DNA of 64,000 nucleotides from Paenibacillus alginolyticus DSM 5050 = NBRC 15375 (GCF_000422905.1 NZ_AUGY01000027.1:1-64000), one strand, 5' to 3'; positions 28,908 to 38,289 are shown, counted from the stretch's first letter. Translations and numbers: made by a program. The notes: generated by a model from the letters alone, not told the origin.

Positions 28908-30164
28908 GTGATCAAATATCGCTTACATAATGGCTTGAGAGTCGTCATGGAACAAATTCCTACATTTCGATCGGTAACGTTCGGGATTTGGGTGAAGACG
29001 GGCTCGCGTAATGAGTCTCATGAGAATAACGGCATTTCGCATTTTATTGAACATATGTTGTTCAAAGGGACAGCGCGTCATTCAGCCAAAGATATCGCAG
29101 AGATATTTGATGGAATCGGAGGAAATGTGAATGCATTCACCTCCAAAGAGTATACATGCTATTATGCGAAGGTTCTTGATGATCATTTGCCTCTTGCCAT
29201 GGATATGCTTTCGGACATGTTTTTCCATTCTGCATTTGATGAGAGCGAGTTAGAAAAAGAGAAGAATGTCATATATGAAGAAATCTCTATGTATGAAGAT
29301 ACACCAGACGATTTGGTTCATGATTTATTGGCCAAAGCTTCCTATGGCTCACATCCGCTAGGATATACGATCCTTGGAACCCAAGACAATTTATCGAAAA
29401 TGAAATCTGAAGATCTGCGTAACTATATGAAGCAATACTATAATACGGATAATACGGTTCTTAGCATTGCAGGAAATATTGATGATAGTGTACGTGAGCT
29501 TATCGAGAAGCATTTCGGTGAATTCGCTCAAACAGGCGTGGAAACCAGTTATGATTCACCGGACTTCCTTGGAGAATTGATTTTTCATGCGAAAAAAACG
29601 GAACAAAATCACATTTGTCTTTCGCTGCCAGGTCTCTCTCTTCAAGAAGAGAATCTATATCCGATGGTACTGCTCAATAATGCCATTGGCGGTGGAATGA
29701 GTTCCAGATTGTTCCAGGAGATTCGTGAGAAACGCGGCCTTGCCTATTCCGTTTATTCCTACCATTCCTCGCATATTGACAGCGGTATGTTCACGATTTA
29801 TACAGGCACAGCACCGAAACAAACGGAAGAAGTGCTCAAAGTGACAATGGAGCTGCTGCATGATATTGCCGTGAAAGGTATGACGGATTCTGAACTCAAG
29901 AAAGGCAAGGAGCAGTTGAAAGGCAGCTTGATCCTTAGTTTGGAGAGCACTAGCAGCCGTATGAATCGATTCGGGAAAAACGAGCTGATGACAGGTAAGC
30001 ATTACAGTCTCGACGAGATGATCGAGCGAATTGAAAGCGTTCAGATGGAGGATATTCGTCAATTAACGAAAACCCTATTCCAGGCTCCTTTTGCTCTGTC
30101 CATGGTGGGGAATTCGGATGATGTCATTAACGGCTTCAGGAGGGATCAGCTTGTCTCTCTATAA
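28908..30164 (+). CDS. mlpA: M16-family zinc peptidase (MlpA/YmxG)
   Basis: This is an insulinase/mitochondrial-processing-type peptidase, single-domain-pair form (about 418 aa). The inverted zinc motif HFIEHMLFKGT (about 44-54) and the downstream glutamate region (ENVIYEEISMYEDTPDD) are present; the second half carries GLAYSVYSYHS. GTG 28908 is 7 nt after GAGGAGG; TTG 28905 is closer than ideal. Cytoplasmic, since no signal peptide is seen. It overlaps dut by 14 nt. Exact substrate unknown. Confidence 0.88.
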   Translation: MIKYRLHNGLRVVMEQIPTFRSVTFGIWVKTGSRNESHENNGISHFIEHMLFKGTARHSAKDIAEIFDGIGGNVNAFTSKEYTCYYAKVLDDHLPLAMDMLSDMFFHSAFDESELEKEKNVIYEEISMYEDTPDDLVHDLLAKASYGSHPLGYTILGTQDNLSKMKSEDLRNYMKQYYNTDNTVLSIAGNIDDSVRELIEKHFGEFAQTGVETSYDSPDFLGELIFHAKKTEQNHICLSLPGLSLQEENLYPMVLLNNAIGGGMSSRLFQEIREKRGLAYSVYSYHSSHIDSGMFTIYTGTAPKQTEEVLKVTMELLHDIAVKGMTDSELKKGKEQLKGSLILSLESTSSRMNRFGKNELMTGKHYSLDEMIERIESVQMEDIRQLTKTLFQAPFALSMVGNSDDVINGFRRDQLVSL

Positions 30165-30606
30165 TTTTGATGTTCAAATAAAACGGGTATCCGGACAGGA
30201 GGATATTCTTCTGCCTCAGAAAATGTCCGCCGCTGCCAGCGGCTTTGATCTACATGCCGCAGTGAGCGAGCCGGTAGTGCTAGGTCCGGGTGAGCGTAAA
30301 CTCATCCCGACAGGATTTGCACTCAGTATGCCGCCTGAGCTTGAAGCTCAGATCAGACCGCGGAGCGGGCTCGCTTATAAGCATGGCATCACAACTCTGA
30401 ATTCACCGGGTACGATCGATGCTGACTACCGCGGGGAAGTGAAAGTGCTCCTAATTAACCATGGGCAGGAGCCGTTCACCATTCAACGGAATGAGCGAAT
30501 TGCGCAGATGGTTTTCCAGCTTGTGCCGCAGATCCAGCTGGGTGAGGTTTCGGAATTAACGGAGACGGAGCGAGGATCAGGCGGTTTCGGTCATACAGGA
30601 CGGTAA
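30151..30606 (+). CDS. dut: dUTP diphosphatase
   Basis: Dut hydrolyses dUTP to dUMP, keeping uracil out of DNA and supplying thymidylate synthesis. All five motifs of trimeric dUTPases are seen: SGFDLHAA, PRSGLAYKHG, NSPGTIDADYRGEV, RNERIAQMVF and the C-terminal RGSGGFGHTGR. TTG 30151 is used: GGAGGGA lies 6-7 nt upstream inside mlpA, and the resulting 151 residues equal the family length. The frame continues upstream to 30091 but only antiparallel to conserved mlpA coding. B. subtilis has no dut gene at this place. Confidence 0.94.
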   Translation: MSLYNFDVQIKRVSGQEDILLPQKMSAAASGFDLHAAVSEPVVLGPGERKLIPTGFALSMPPELEAQIRPRSGLAYKHGITTLNSPGTIDADYRGEVKVLLINHGQEPFTIQRNERIAQMVFQLVPQIQLGEVSELTETERGSGGFGHTGR

Positions 30607-30637
30607 ATAGATCTACTAATTATGTAAGCATAAATGC

Positions 30638-30671
30638 AAGAACCCCTTCCAATAGAAGGGGTTCTTTTTGT
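30638..30671 (+). terminator. Intrinsic terminator after dut
   Basis: AAGAACCCCTTC pairs perfectly with GAAGGGGTTCTT around CAATA, followed by TTTTTGTTTT. Confidence 0.9.
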
Positions 30672-30697
30672 TTTCCATGGAACTGAGCACGGAAAGT

Positions 30698-30726
30698 CAC
30701 CCATCCTTAGGCGAACGCATACTATA
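30698..30726 (+). promoter_or_regulatory. Sigma-K promoter of spoVFAB
   Basis: CACC (30698-30701), a 16-nt spacer and CATACTATA (30718-30726) match the B. subtilis sigma-K consensus (mACm, 16, CATAnnnTA). Mother-cell timing fits dipicolinate synthase. Confidence 0.75.
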
Positions 30727-30764
30727 ACGTATCGAAACGGACCGAGAAAGGGGTGTAAGCGAGA

Positions 30765-31664
30765 ATGCTCACTGGAATTTCGGTTGCTATTATGGGTGGA
30801 GACGCCCGGCAACTTGAAGTAATTCAAAAATTTATTGAACTTGATGCTACGGTGACATTATTCGGCTTTGATAATTTAGGGAGGCAATTTAGCGGTGTTT
30901 CAAATGCTAAACTCGATCCCATGCTGCTTCAAACCGTTGATGTACTTATTTTGCCAGTTGTAGGTACGGATGATTCAGGACAAGTGGAATCTATATTCTC
31001 GAGTGAAGAAATGAGACTGACGGACGATCTTATGTCTTCACTGCCAAAGCATGCCAAAGTGTATACAGGAATGGCCAAAAGCTTTCTGAAAAAGCTTTGT
31101 GCAGCAAATGGGATTGAGGTTGTGGAGTTATTCGAGCGTGATGATATTGCGATTTATAACTCCATACCGACAGCCGAGGGTGCGCTAATGATGGCGATCC
31201 AGAACACCGATATTACCATCCATGGTTCCGTTAGTATGGTTTTAGGTTTTGGTCGTACAGGGTTTACAATGGCCAAAACTTTGCAAGGATTAGGGGCAAC
31301 CGTGAAGGTTGGCGTGAGGAAACCGGAGCATTTTGCAAGGGCGTGGGAGATGGGTTTTCAGCCTTTTTATACAAAGGATCTGTACCCGGAAGTGGGGAAT
31401 ATTGACTTGCTTTTTAACACAATTCCGACTATGATAGTCACAGCGCAAGTTATTACTAATATCCCACATCGCGCGCTCATCATCGATTTGGCTTCCAAAC
31501 CCGGCGGAACGGACTTCCGATTTGCCGAGAAAAGAGGCATCAAAGCGATGCTAGCGCCCGGTTTACCTGGCATCGTCGCCCCCAAAACAGCTGGCCGCAT
31601 CATGGCAAACACACTAAGTCAGCTGATCGAGGAAGACTTCAAAGACAGGAGCGATGTGGAATGA
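30765..31664 (+). CDS. spoVFA: Dipicolinate synthase subunit A
   Basis: With SpoVFB it oxidises dihydrodipicolinate to dipicolinic acid in the mother cell; dipicolinate then loads into the spore core. The 299-residue protein has an N-terminal domain and a Rossmann NAD(P)-binding domain with VLGFGRTGFTMAKTL (about 157-171) and APGLPGIVAPKTAGRI near the C-terminus. ATG 30765 is preceded by AAAGGGG. A sigma-K type promoter lies 39 nt upstream, and spoVFB overlaps by ATGA. asd, dapG and dapA follow, supplying the shared precursor. Confidence 0.95.
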   Translation: MLTGISVAIMGGDARQLEVIQKFIELDATVTLFGFDNLGRQFSGVSNAKLDPMLLQTVDVLILPVVGTDDSGQVESIFSSEEMRLTDDLMSSLPKHAKVYTGMAKSFLKKLCAANGIEVVELFERDDIAIYNSIPTAEGALMMAIQNTDITIHGSVSMVLGFGRTGFTMAKTLQGLGATVKVGVRKPEHFARAWEMGFQPFYTKDLYPEVGNIDLLFNTIPTMIVTAQVITNIPHRALIIDLASKPGGTDFRFAEKRGIKAMLAPGLPGIVAPKTAGRIMANTLSQLIEEDFKDRSDVE

Positions 31665-32254
31665 ATTGGCAAGGGAAAACAGTCGGTTATGCTTTAACGG
31701 GTTCTCACTGTACATTAGAAGAAGTCATGCCGCAGATTAAGAGATTTGTAGATGCTGGTGCACGTGTCATCCCGATTGTATCGAATACAGTCATGACCAC
31801 CGACACTCGTTTTGGCAATGCTGTAGATTGGCAGCAACAGATCAGGGATATAACTCGGAACGAAATTATATCTACGATTGTAGCCGCTGAGCCGCTAGGT
31901 CCATCCAAGCTGCTTGATGTGATGGTTATTGCACCATGCACAGGGAACACGACTAGTAAGCTAGCAAACGCAATGACAGAGAGTCCAGTACTTATGGCTG
32001 CAAAAGCGCAAATGAGAAATTTGCGACCGCTAGTTTTAGCGATTTCGACCAATGATGGGCTGGGTTTGAACGCGATGAATATCGCTAAGCTTCTCATTAC
32101 CAAGAACATTTATTTTGTGCCCTATGGTCAAGATGCACCTGGAGCGAAGCCAAATTCGTTGGTAGCTCGGATGGACTTGATTATGGAAGCCTGTGAAGCT
32201 GCTCTTGAAGGCAAGCAATTGCAGCCCATGATTATTGAGAGATTTCAATACTAA
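31661..32254 (+). CDS. spoVFB: Dipicolinate synthase subunit B (flavoprotein)
   Basis: SpoVFB is a flavoprotein of the HFCD/PPCDC-like fold and the partner of SpoVFA. It has GYALTGSHCTLEEVMPQI near the N-terminus and the flavin-contact region VIAPCTGNTTSKLANAMT (about 90-107). Length 197 is standard. Its ATG overlaps the spoVFA stop, so the two subunits are made in coupled fashion. Expression is expected only during sporulation from the sigma-K promoter before spoVFA. Confidence 0.94.
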   Translation: MNWQGKTVGYALTGSHCTLEEVMPQIKRFVDAGARVIPIVSNTVMTTDTRFGNAVDWQQQIRDITRNEIISTIVAAEPLGPSKLLDVMVIAPCTGNTTSKLANAMTESPVLMAAKAQMRNLRPLVLAISTNDGLGLNAMNIAKLLITKNIYFVPYGQDAPGAKPNSLVARMDLIMEACEAALEGKQLQPMIIERFQY

Positions 32255-32290
32255 TTCATATATAACATCTTGAAGGGGAGAGTCCAGCTC

Positions 32291-33328
32291 ATGTCTAACC
32301 AGAAACTTTTTAACGTTGCAGTCGTAGGCGCTACAGGCGCAGTAGGAGAACAAATAATCCGTCTATTGGAAGAACGGAATTTCCCCATCAAGGAATTGAA
32401 ATTACTTTCTTCCGCTCGTTCTGCGGGCGTAAAGCTTACTTTCAAAGGTGAAGATGTAACTGTTCAAGAAGCGACACCTGAAAGTTTTCAAGGCGTTGAT
32501 ATTGCTTTATTTAGTGCTGGAGGCGATGTTACGAAGGCATTAGCTCCTCACGCAGTTAAGGCAGGTACGATTTGTATCGATAATACGAGTGCATACCGCA
32601 TGGATCCTGAAACACCACTTGTGGTTCCAGAGGTAAACGTCGAGAAAATTAACGAGCACAAAGGTATTATTGCAAATCCGAATTGTTCCACGATCCAAAT
32701 GGTAGCTACACTTAAGCCTTTATATGATCGTTATGGTATTTCACGTATCATCGTTTCTACGTACCAAGCTGTTTCTGGAGCAGGTGCTAAAGCGATAAAC
32801 GAAATGTTGAGACAATCCAAAGAAGTGCTTGAAGGAAATGATGCGAATCCGGATATTTTGCCGGTTGGTTCGTTGCCAGTGAAACATCAAATCGCCTTTA
32901 ATGCAATTCCGCAAATTGATAAATTCCTCGATAACGGTTTTACGAATGAAGAAATGAAAATGATTCTTGAAACGAAAAAAATTATGGGCGATGAGTCCAT
33001 TGAAGTTACAGCTACATGTGTTCGTATTCCGGTTGTTTACGGTCATTCCGAGTCTGTCTATGTTGAATTGAAAGAAGATTTCGACGTAGAAGAAGTGAAG
33101 ACGTTACTTGCTAATGCCCCTGGTATTGTACTTGTTGACAATCCGGCTGAACAGCAATATCCACTTGCAACAGATGCAGCGGGTAAGCTGGAAACTTTCG
33201 TTGGTCGTGTACGCCGTGATTTGAGCAATCCGAAAGCGCTAAATATGTGGATTGTTTCTGACAATTTGCTAAAAGGCGCTGCATGGAATGCTGTACAAAT
33301 TGCTGAATATATTGCAATAGAACAATAA
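32291..33328 (+). CDS. asd: Aspartate-semialdehyde dehydrogenase
   Basis: Asd reduces aspartyl phosphate to aspartate semialdehyde, the branch point to DAP/lysine, threonine and methionine. The NADP loop VVGATGAVGEQIIRLLEE (about 12-29), the catalytic cysteine in NPNCSTIQM (near 131) and GAGAKAINEM are visible. ATG 32291 follows AAGGGGAGA; an in-frame TTG (32270) lies upstream of this SD. 345 residues. It lies only 36 nt after spoVFB, so it may be read from the sporulation transcript too. Confidence 0.95.
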   Translation: MSNQKLFNVAVVGATGAVGEQIIRLLEERNFPIKELKLLSSARSAGVKLTFKGEDVTVQEATPESFQGVDIALFSAGGDVTKALAPHAVKAGTICIDNTSAYRMDPETPLVVPEVNVEKINEHKGIIANPNCSTIQMVATLKPLYDRYGISRIIVSTYQAVSGAGAKAINEMLRQSKEVLEGNDANPDILPVGSLPVKHQIAFNAIPQIDKFLDNGFTNEEMKMILETKKIMGDESIEVTATCVRIPVVYGHSESVYVELKEDFDVEEVKTLLANAPGIVLVDNPAEQQYPLATDAAGKLETFVGRVRRDLSNPKALNMWIVSDNLLKGAAWNAVQIAEYIAIEQ

Positions 33329-33379
33329 TCAGCAAGTAGGACTGCGTTAATCATCATGCAGTGAATATGGGGGAAACTC

Positions 33380-34597
33380 ATGCGAATCCTTGTACAAAAA
33401 TTTGGAGGCACTTCGCTTTCCACCGCTCATGCTAGAGAACATGTTATTGGACACATTCAAGATGCACTTATCAATCATTATAAATTAGTTGTTGTTGTAT
33501 CCGCGATGGGAAGAAAAGGGGAACCCTATGCGACTGACACGCTCTTAGACCTCGTTCGAAAGAACGGGGATGGGCTGCCAGCGCGGGAACTCGATATGCT
33601 GATGGGCTGCGGAGAGTTAATTTCTGCGGTACATTTGTGCAGCTTATTACAAGCAACAGGTATTAAGTCTACAGTTTTGACAGGTGGGCAAGCTGGTATT
33701 CTTACGAATGATGTTCACGGAAATGCGCAAATTGTAGCTATGCAGCCTAATCGGATCCTTGAATTGCTCGAGCAGGATATGGTCGTCATTGTTACCGGAT
33801 TTCAAGGTAAAACAAGTCAAGACGAATTAACCACACTAGGACGTGGGGGTAGTGATACATCGGCAACCGCTCTTGGTGCTGCCCTTAAAGCTGAAATTGT
33901 AGATATTTTCACAGATGTGAACGGGATATTGACAGCGGATCCACGAATCGTTGAGGATGCTAAACCGTTAGTTCGCGTAAGCTTCGCTGAAATCTGCAAT
34001 ATGGCTCATAATGGTGCAAAGGTTATACATCCACGCGCGGTAGAAGTAGCCATGCAGGCTAACATTCCGATTCGCGTGCGATCTACGTTTTCCAAAGAAG
34101 AAGGAACGTTGGTTACAGCTTCAGACAGTATCCCTACAGATATGAGCCAAGTGAAGGATCGCTTCGTTACTGGAATTGCCCATTTTACGAACATTACTCA
34201 AATTCATGTTGCTGCGGTTGAAGGTCAATTCGATCTTCAGCTTCGTGTATTTAAAACGATGGCGCTGCATCAAATTAGTGTTGATTTTATAAATGTCAAT
34301 CCATCTGGTGTCGTTTATACGGTGTTCGATCATGAAGCGGAACGTGCTGTAAAACTGCTTATAGATCAAGGTTATGATCCTAAGGCTGTAAGTGGATGTG
34401 CGAAAGTTTCGGTGATCGGCGGCGGTATGAATGGAGTTCCAGGTATTATGGCACATATTGTTGAGGCATTAACAGTAGAGGACATACGTATCCTTCAATC
34501 AGCCGATTCAAACACAACGATTTGGGTACTTGTTCATGGTGTTGATATGATTAAATCGGTGAGGGCACTACATCATAAGTTCAATTTAAATAAGTGA
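33380..34597 (+). CDS. dapG: Aspartokinase (DapG type)
   Basis: Aspartokinase phosphorylates aspartate at the pathway entrance. The kinase domain begins with ILVQKFGGTSLST (about 3-15) and includes GRGGSDTSATALGAALKA (about 153-170) and the FTDVNGILTADPR loop. Two ACT domains occupy about 260-400. The locus asd-dapG-dapA is that of B. subtilis dapG, the diaminopimelate-sensitive isozyme; the feedback ligand is inferred from synteny. ATG 33380 follows ATGGGGGAAA. No lysine riboswitch is seen upstream. Confidence 0.92.
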   Translation: MRILVQKFGGTSLSTAHAREHVIGHIQDALINHYKLVVVVSAMGRKGEPYATDTLLDLVRKNGDGLPARELDMLMGCGELISAVHLCSLLQATGIKSTVLTGGQAGILTNDVHGNAQIVAMQPNRILELLEQDMVVIVTGFQGKTSQDELTTLGRGGSDTSATALGAALKAEIVDIFTDVNGILTADPRIVEDAKPLVRVSFAEICNMAHNGAKVIHPRAVEVAMQANIPIRVRSTFSKEEGTLVTASDSIPTDMSQVKDRFVTGIAHFTNITQIHVAAVEGQFDLQLRVFKTMALHQISVDFINVNPSGVVYTVFDHEAERAVKLLIDQGYDPKAVSGCAKVSVIGGGMNGVPGIMAHIVEALTVEDIRILQSADSNTTIWVLVHGVDMIKSVRALHHKFNLNK

Positions 34598-34624
34598 AAT
34601 TGTGAGATAGAGGAGGTATAACTT

Positions 34625-35488
34625 TTGGATTTTGGAAGAGTAATTACAGCTATGGTCACTCCTTTTGACGAGAACTTACAAGTGAACTGGGAGCAAGTGG
34701 AACCATTAATTAACTATTTAATTGAAGAGCAACAGTCAGATAGCCTTGTTATTTGTGGTACGACAGGCGAAGCGCCAACTTTATCAGATGATGAGAAGCT
34801 GAAGCTTATTGAACTATCCGTACGTTATGCCGGTGGGCGTTGTAAGATTATTGCAGGCACAGGAAGTAATGACACTGCGCACACCATTCATTTTTCCCAA
34901 AAAGTTGAGAAACTTGGAGTCGATGCGTTACTGATCGTAGCTCCTTATTATAATCGGCCTTCCCAAGAAGGGTTGTACCAGCATTTTAAAGCAGTAGCCG
35001 AGTCTGTCCAGGTATCGATTATGCTTTATAATGTACCGGGACGCACAGGTGTGAATTTGGATGCGGAGACAACCATTCGTCTATCCCAGATTCCAAATAT
35101 TGTAGCTACCAAAGATTGCGCTAACACGGATCAATTGACACGCATACTTAATGATGCAGCTCCTAATTTCCTTGTTTATAGCGGGGATGACAGCAGTGCG
35201 CTGCCTGCTCTAGCGGTAGGATGTCAGGGAATTATCAGTGTTGCAAGTCATGTGATTGGAAAAGAAATGCAATCTATGATAAAGTATTATTTAGAAGGTA
35301 ACATTCAGCAAGCGGCAGAACTTCATCGTAAGCTTCATCCTGTTTTTACTGGCATATTCCGTGTACCGAGTCCTGCTCCAATTAAGCATGCTCTTGCACT
35401 GAAAGGCATTCAAACTGGAGGCGTAAGACTTCCGTTAGTTCGAATATCCGAGCAAGAAGGACAATTCATCCAATCACTTTTTGTATGA
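34625..35488 (+). CDS. dapA: 4-hydroxy-tetrahydrodipicolinate synthase
   Basis: DapA condenses pyruvate with aspartate semialdehyde, making the precursor of both DAP/lysine and dipicolinate. It is a TIM-barrel lyase with CGTTGEAPTLSDDEK (about 41-55), the tyrosine site LYNVPGRTGVN (about 132-142) and the Schiff-base lysine in VATKDCANTD (near 161). 287 residues. TTG 34625 follows GAGGAGGT at a good distance. It closes the spoVF-asd-dap cluster and is followed by a terminator. Confidence 0.95.
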   Translation: MDFGRVITAMVTPFDENLQVNWEQVEPLINYLIEEQQSDSLVICGTTGEAPTLSDDEKLKLIELSVRYAGGRCKIIAGTGSNDTAHTIHFSQKVEKLGVDALLIVAPYYNRPSQEGLYQHFKAVAESVQVSIMLYNVPGRTGVNLDAETTIRLSQIPNIVATKDCANTDQLTRILNDAAPNFLVYSGDDSSALPALAVGCQGIISVASHVIGKEMQSMIKYYLEGNIQQAAELHRKLHPVFTGIFRVPSPAPIKHALALKGIQTGGVRLPLVRISEQEGQFIQSLFV

Positions 35489-35501
35489 TAACGCCTAATG
35501 A

Positions 35502-35533
35502 ATCGGTGCTTCCGGCATCGGTTTTCTTTTTTT
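35502..35533 (+). terminator. Intrinsic terminator after dapA
   Basis: TCGGTGC pairs with GCATCGG (one G-U) around TTCCG, followed by a T-rich tail with seven consecutive T. Confidence 0.8.
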
Positions 35534-35560
35534 GGGGAATCTAATGTAATCGGTATTAAC

Positions 35561-35590
35561 TTGTATTTGTTGTTTTTTTTCATGTATAAT
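35561..35590 (+). promoter_or_regulatory. Sigma-A promoter of the RNase J gene
   Basis: TTGTAT (35561-35566), an 18-nt spacer and TATAAT (35585-35590). Confidence 0.65.
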
Positions 35591-35658
35591 GGTTGCAAGT
35601 GACTAGTTCGGTTTTTTCATTTAAAATTCGTCGTCCAATCTAAGAAGGAGGTATATTC

Positions 35659-37335
35659 TTGTCCAAAAAAAATATTGATAAACTTTTGATCTTCGCTCTT
35701 GGCGGCGTGGGCGAAATCGGAAAAAATATGTATTGCGTTCAGTATGCGAACGATATCATCGTCATTGATAGTGGTTTGAAATTTCCAGAGGAGGACATGC
35801 TTGGAATTGACATCGTCATTCCAGATATTGGATACCTAACGGAGAATCGGGATAAAGTACGCGGCATTATCATCACTCACGGCCACGAAGATCATATTGG
35901 CGGCTTACCTTATGTGCTTAAGCATCTTAACGTTCCACTTTATGCAACTAAGCTTACAATGGGACTTATCGAAGCAAAGCTTAAGGAAGCAAATTTACTC
36001 GGTACTACGAACAGGATCCTCATTAATTCGGAATCCGTTCTTTCCTTAGGTGTTCTTACAGCATCTTTCTTCAAAACCAATCATAGTATTCCTGATTCTG
36101 TGGGTGTCGCTTTAGATACACCAGAAGGTGTTGTTGTTCATACAGGAGACTTTAAGTTCGATCAAACTCCTGTAAATGATCAATATGCGGACTTGCATCG
36201 TATGGCAGAGATTGGGAAGAAAGGCGTACTTGCCTTGCTTTCCGACAGCACAAATGCAGAACGCCCTGGTTACACAGGCTCTGAGCGCAGTGTTGGGGTT
36301 GAAATTGAAGAAGTGTTCCGTAAAGCTAAGCAAAGAGTTGTAATTGCGACATTTGCATCCAACATTCACCGTGTTCAACAGGTGTTTGATGCAGCCGCAG
36401 CAACAAATCGTAAAGTAACCGTAATCGGTCGCAGTATGGTTAACGTGGTTTCGATCGCTAGCGAGTTAGGGTACTTGCACATTCCGGATGGCATGCTAAT
36501 TGAGCCAGAGGAAGTTAACAAGCTTGCCGCTGATCGCGTTGTCATTCTCTCCACAGGAAGCCAAGGAGAGCCAATGTCTGCTCTTACGAGAATGGCACGT
36601 TCAACTCATCGTAAAATCGATATTTTACCTGGTGATACGGTTATTATTGCGGCAACTCCAATTCCTGGGAATGAGCGTTATGTAGGCCGTACCGTAGATG
36701 AGTTATTCCGTATTGGCGCTAATGTGATTTACGGTCCAGGTTCAGTTACTGGCGTACACGTATCAGGTCACGGTAGTCAAGAAGAATTGAAATTAATGCT
36801 CAATCTTATGAAGCCTAAGTACTTTATTCCGATTCATGGCGAATATCGCATGCTGCGTCAACATGGCATCCTTGCCGAGTCTGTCGGCATTCCTAAAGAA
36901 GATATTTTTATGTGCGATATCGGTGACACGGTAGAAATTCAAAATGGTGTTGCTCGCAAAGGATCTAAAGTTCAAAGCGGCAACATTCTGATTGATGGAC
37001 TGGGTGTTGGAGATGTAGGCAACATTGTGTTGCGTGACCGTAAATTACTGTCTCAGGACGGGATCCTTGTGGTCGTAGTTACTCTCAGCAAACAAGATGG
37101 CAAAATTTTATCCGGACCGGATATTATCTCTCGCGGATTTGTGTATGTACGTGAATCTGAAGGTCTCTTGGAAGAAGCCAATCGTATCGTAACGAATACA
37201 TTAACGAAATTAATGAATGAAAATGTAAATGAGTGGGCATCTTTAAAAACAAACGTGAAAGATGTTCTCGGACGCTTTTTATATGAACAAACCAGAAGAA
37301 GACCAATGATCCTTCCTATTATCATGGAAGTCTAG
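35659..37335 (+). CDS. Ribonuclease J (at the rnjB locus)
   Basis: RNase J is a metallo-beta-lactamase/beta-CASP ribonuclease with 5'-3' exo and endo activity in mRNA decay and rRNA processing. The zinc motif HGHEDHIGG (about 74-82), HTGDFKFDQTP, the beta-CASP region (SDSTNAERPGYTGSE onward) and the C-terminal HVSGHGSQEELKLM are intact; 558 residues. Gene order (dapA, this gene, tepA) equals B. subtilis rnjB (ymfA). But RNase J2 there has a degenerate active-site motif, whereas this copy looks fully catalytic, so the symbol is left open. TTG 35659 follows GAAGGAGGT. Confidence 0.92.
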   Translation: MSKKNIDKLLIFALGGVGEIGKNMYCVQYANDIIVIDSGLKFPEEDMLGIDIVIPDIGYLTENRDKVRGIIITHGHEDHIGGLPYVLKHLNVPLYATKLTMGLIEAKLKEANLLGTTNRILINSESVLSLGVLTASFFKTNHSIPDSVGVALDTPEGVVVHTGDFKFDQTPVNDQYADLHRMAEIGKKGVLALLSDSTNAERPGYTGSERSVGVEIEEVFRKAKQRVVIATFASNIHRVQQVFDAAAATNRKVTVIGRSMVNVVSIASELGYLHIPDGMLIEPEEVNKLAADRVVILSTGSQGEPMSALTRMARSTHRKIDILPGDTVIIAATPIPGNERYVGRTVDELFRIGANVIYGPGSVTGVHVSGHGSQEELKLMLNLMKPKYFIPIHGEYRMLRQHGILAESVGIPKEDIFMCDIGDTVEIQNGVARKGSKVQSGNILIDGLGVGDVGNIVLRDRKLLSQDGILVVVVTLSKQDGKILSGPDIISRGFVYVRESEGLLEEANRIVTNTLTKLMNENVNEWASLKTNVKDVLGRFLYEQTRRRPMILPIIMEV

Positions 37336-37369
37336 TCTCGAACAAGTCACTTGAACCTATGCAAATAGT

Positions 37370-37405
37370 AAAGCTCTCTCCATCACTGGAGGGAGCTTTT
37401 TTTAT
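37370..37405 (+). terminator. Intrinsic terminator after the RNase J gene
   Basis: AAAGCTCTCTCCA pairs with TGGAGGGAGCTTT around TCAC (one mismatch or wobble), followed by TTTTATTTT. Confidence 0.85.
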
Positions 37406-37474
37406 TTTAGTTCGATGGGCAAATGCATGAAAGAACGCAAATTTATTCATACTATGGGAGATTAGGAATCGTAC

Positions 37475-37538
37475 ATGCAAAGTTTGCTAGCATGATGCAG
37501 ATTAAGCTTACAAAGCTGTTTTTGCAAAAGCAAAACTC
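37475..37538 (+). repeat. Palindromic repeat cluster before tepA
   Basis: A degenerate unit (ATGCAAAGTTTGCTAGCATGATGC, split at 37475-37497) is followed by AAGCTTACAAAGC and the hairpin TTTTGC-AAAA-GCAAAA (37520-37535). The hairpin ends a few bases before the tepA SD (AAGGGGG). Same family as the copies near polC, rasP and miaB. Confidence 0.5.
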
Positions 37539-37554
37539 GAAGGGGGATTTTTCA

Positions 37555-38289
37555 GTGGCAGAACCCACAGGACCGAAACAACAAGAACCGGAAACAGAAG
37601 AAAGTAAAAAAAATGCAGTCCTTGAAAACATTCAACAGTTAGGTCAAACTAATACGCTTTCTGGCGAATCTAATATTTTCTGCCTCACGATTATTGGTCA
37701 AGTGGAAGGGCATATCGTTCTCCCTCCCCAGAATAAAACGACCAAATATGAGCACATCATTCCGCAATTAGTCGCCGCCGAGCAAAATCCTAAGATTGAA
37801 GGCGTTATGATTATTTTAAACACGGTAGGGGGAGATGTGGAAGCGGGCCTAGCTATAGCGGAGATGGTCGCAACTTTATCGAAGCCTACCATTGCTTTGG
37901 TATTAGGTGGCGGGCACAGCATAGGTGTTCCAATCGCAGTATCCGCGAACTACTCCATTATTGCCGAAACAGCAACGATGACAATTCACCCCATTCGATT
38001 AAACGGCTTAATTATTGGAGTCCCGCAAACATTTGAATATTTGGATAAAATGCAGGAACGTGTTGTGCGGTTTGTAACGAAGCACTCAAATGTAACAGAA
38101 GAAAAGTTTAAAGAGTTAATGTTTAAGACCGGTGAGTTGACAAGGGATATTGGAACAACGGTCATTGGTATTGATGCTGTTAAATATGGCTTGATTGATC
38201 AAGTAGGCGGTATCGGGGATGCCATTCGCGAGCTTAATCAGCGTATAGAAATTAAGAAATCAGCGGCGAACGGAGGCATCGTACAATGA
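37555..38289 (+). CDS. tepA: TepA, ClpP-fold serine protease family
   Basis: TepA is a cytoplasmic ClpP/SppA-like protease reported to assist protein translocation in B. subtilis. A charged N-terminal tail (to about 50) precedes the ClpP fold: [16 protein letters not shown] (about 90-105), the likely nucleophile serine in [12 protein letters not shown] (near 123) and the histidine in ATMTIHPIR (near 145). GTG 37555 follows AAGGGGGAT with correct spacing and gives 244 residues. The open frame runs back to 37423, but that part lies in repeat DNA. It overlaps ylzJ by ATGA. Confidence 0.9.
   Translation: MAEPTGPKQQEPETEESKKNAVLENIQQLGQTNTLSGESNIFCLTIIGQVEGHIVLPPQNKTTKYEHIIPQLVAAEQNPKIEGVMIILNTVGGDVEAGLAIAEMVATLSKPTIALVLGGGHSIGVPIAVSANYSIIAETATMTIHPIRLNGLIIGVPQTFEYLDKMQERVVRFVTKHSNVTEEKFKELMFKTGELTRDIGTTVIGIDAVKYGLIDQVGGIGDAIRELNQRIEIKKSAANGGIVQ

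Noticed and set aside
33329..33379. Lysine riboswitch before dapG
   Set aside because: The intergenic space is 51 nt and shows no aptamer-like structure.
37423..37554. N-terminal extension of TepA by 44 residues
   Set aside because: It would be encoded in palindromic repeat DNA, and the GTG at 37555 has a well-spaced SD.
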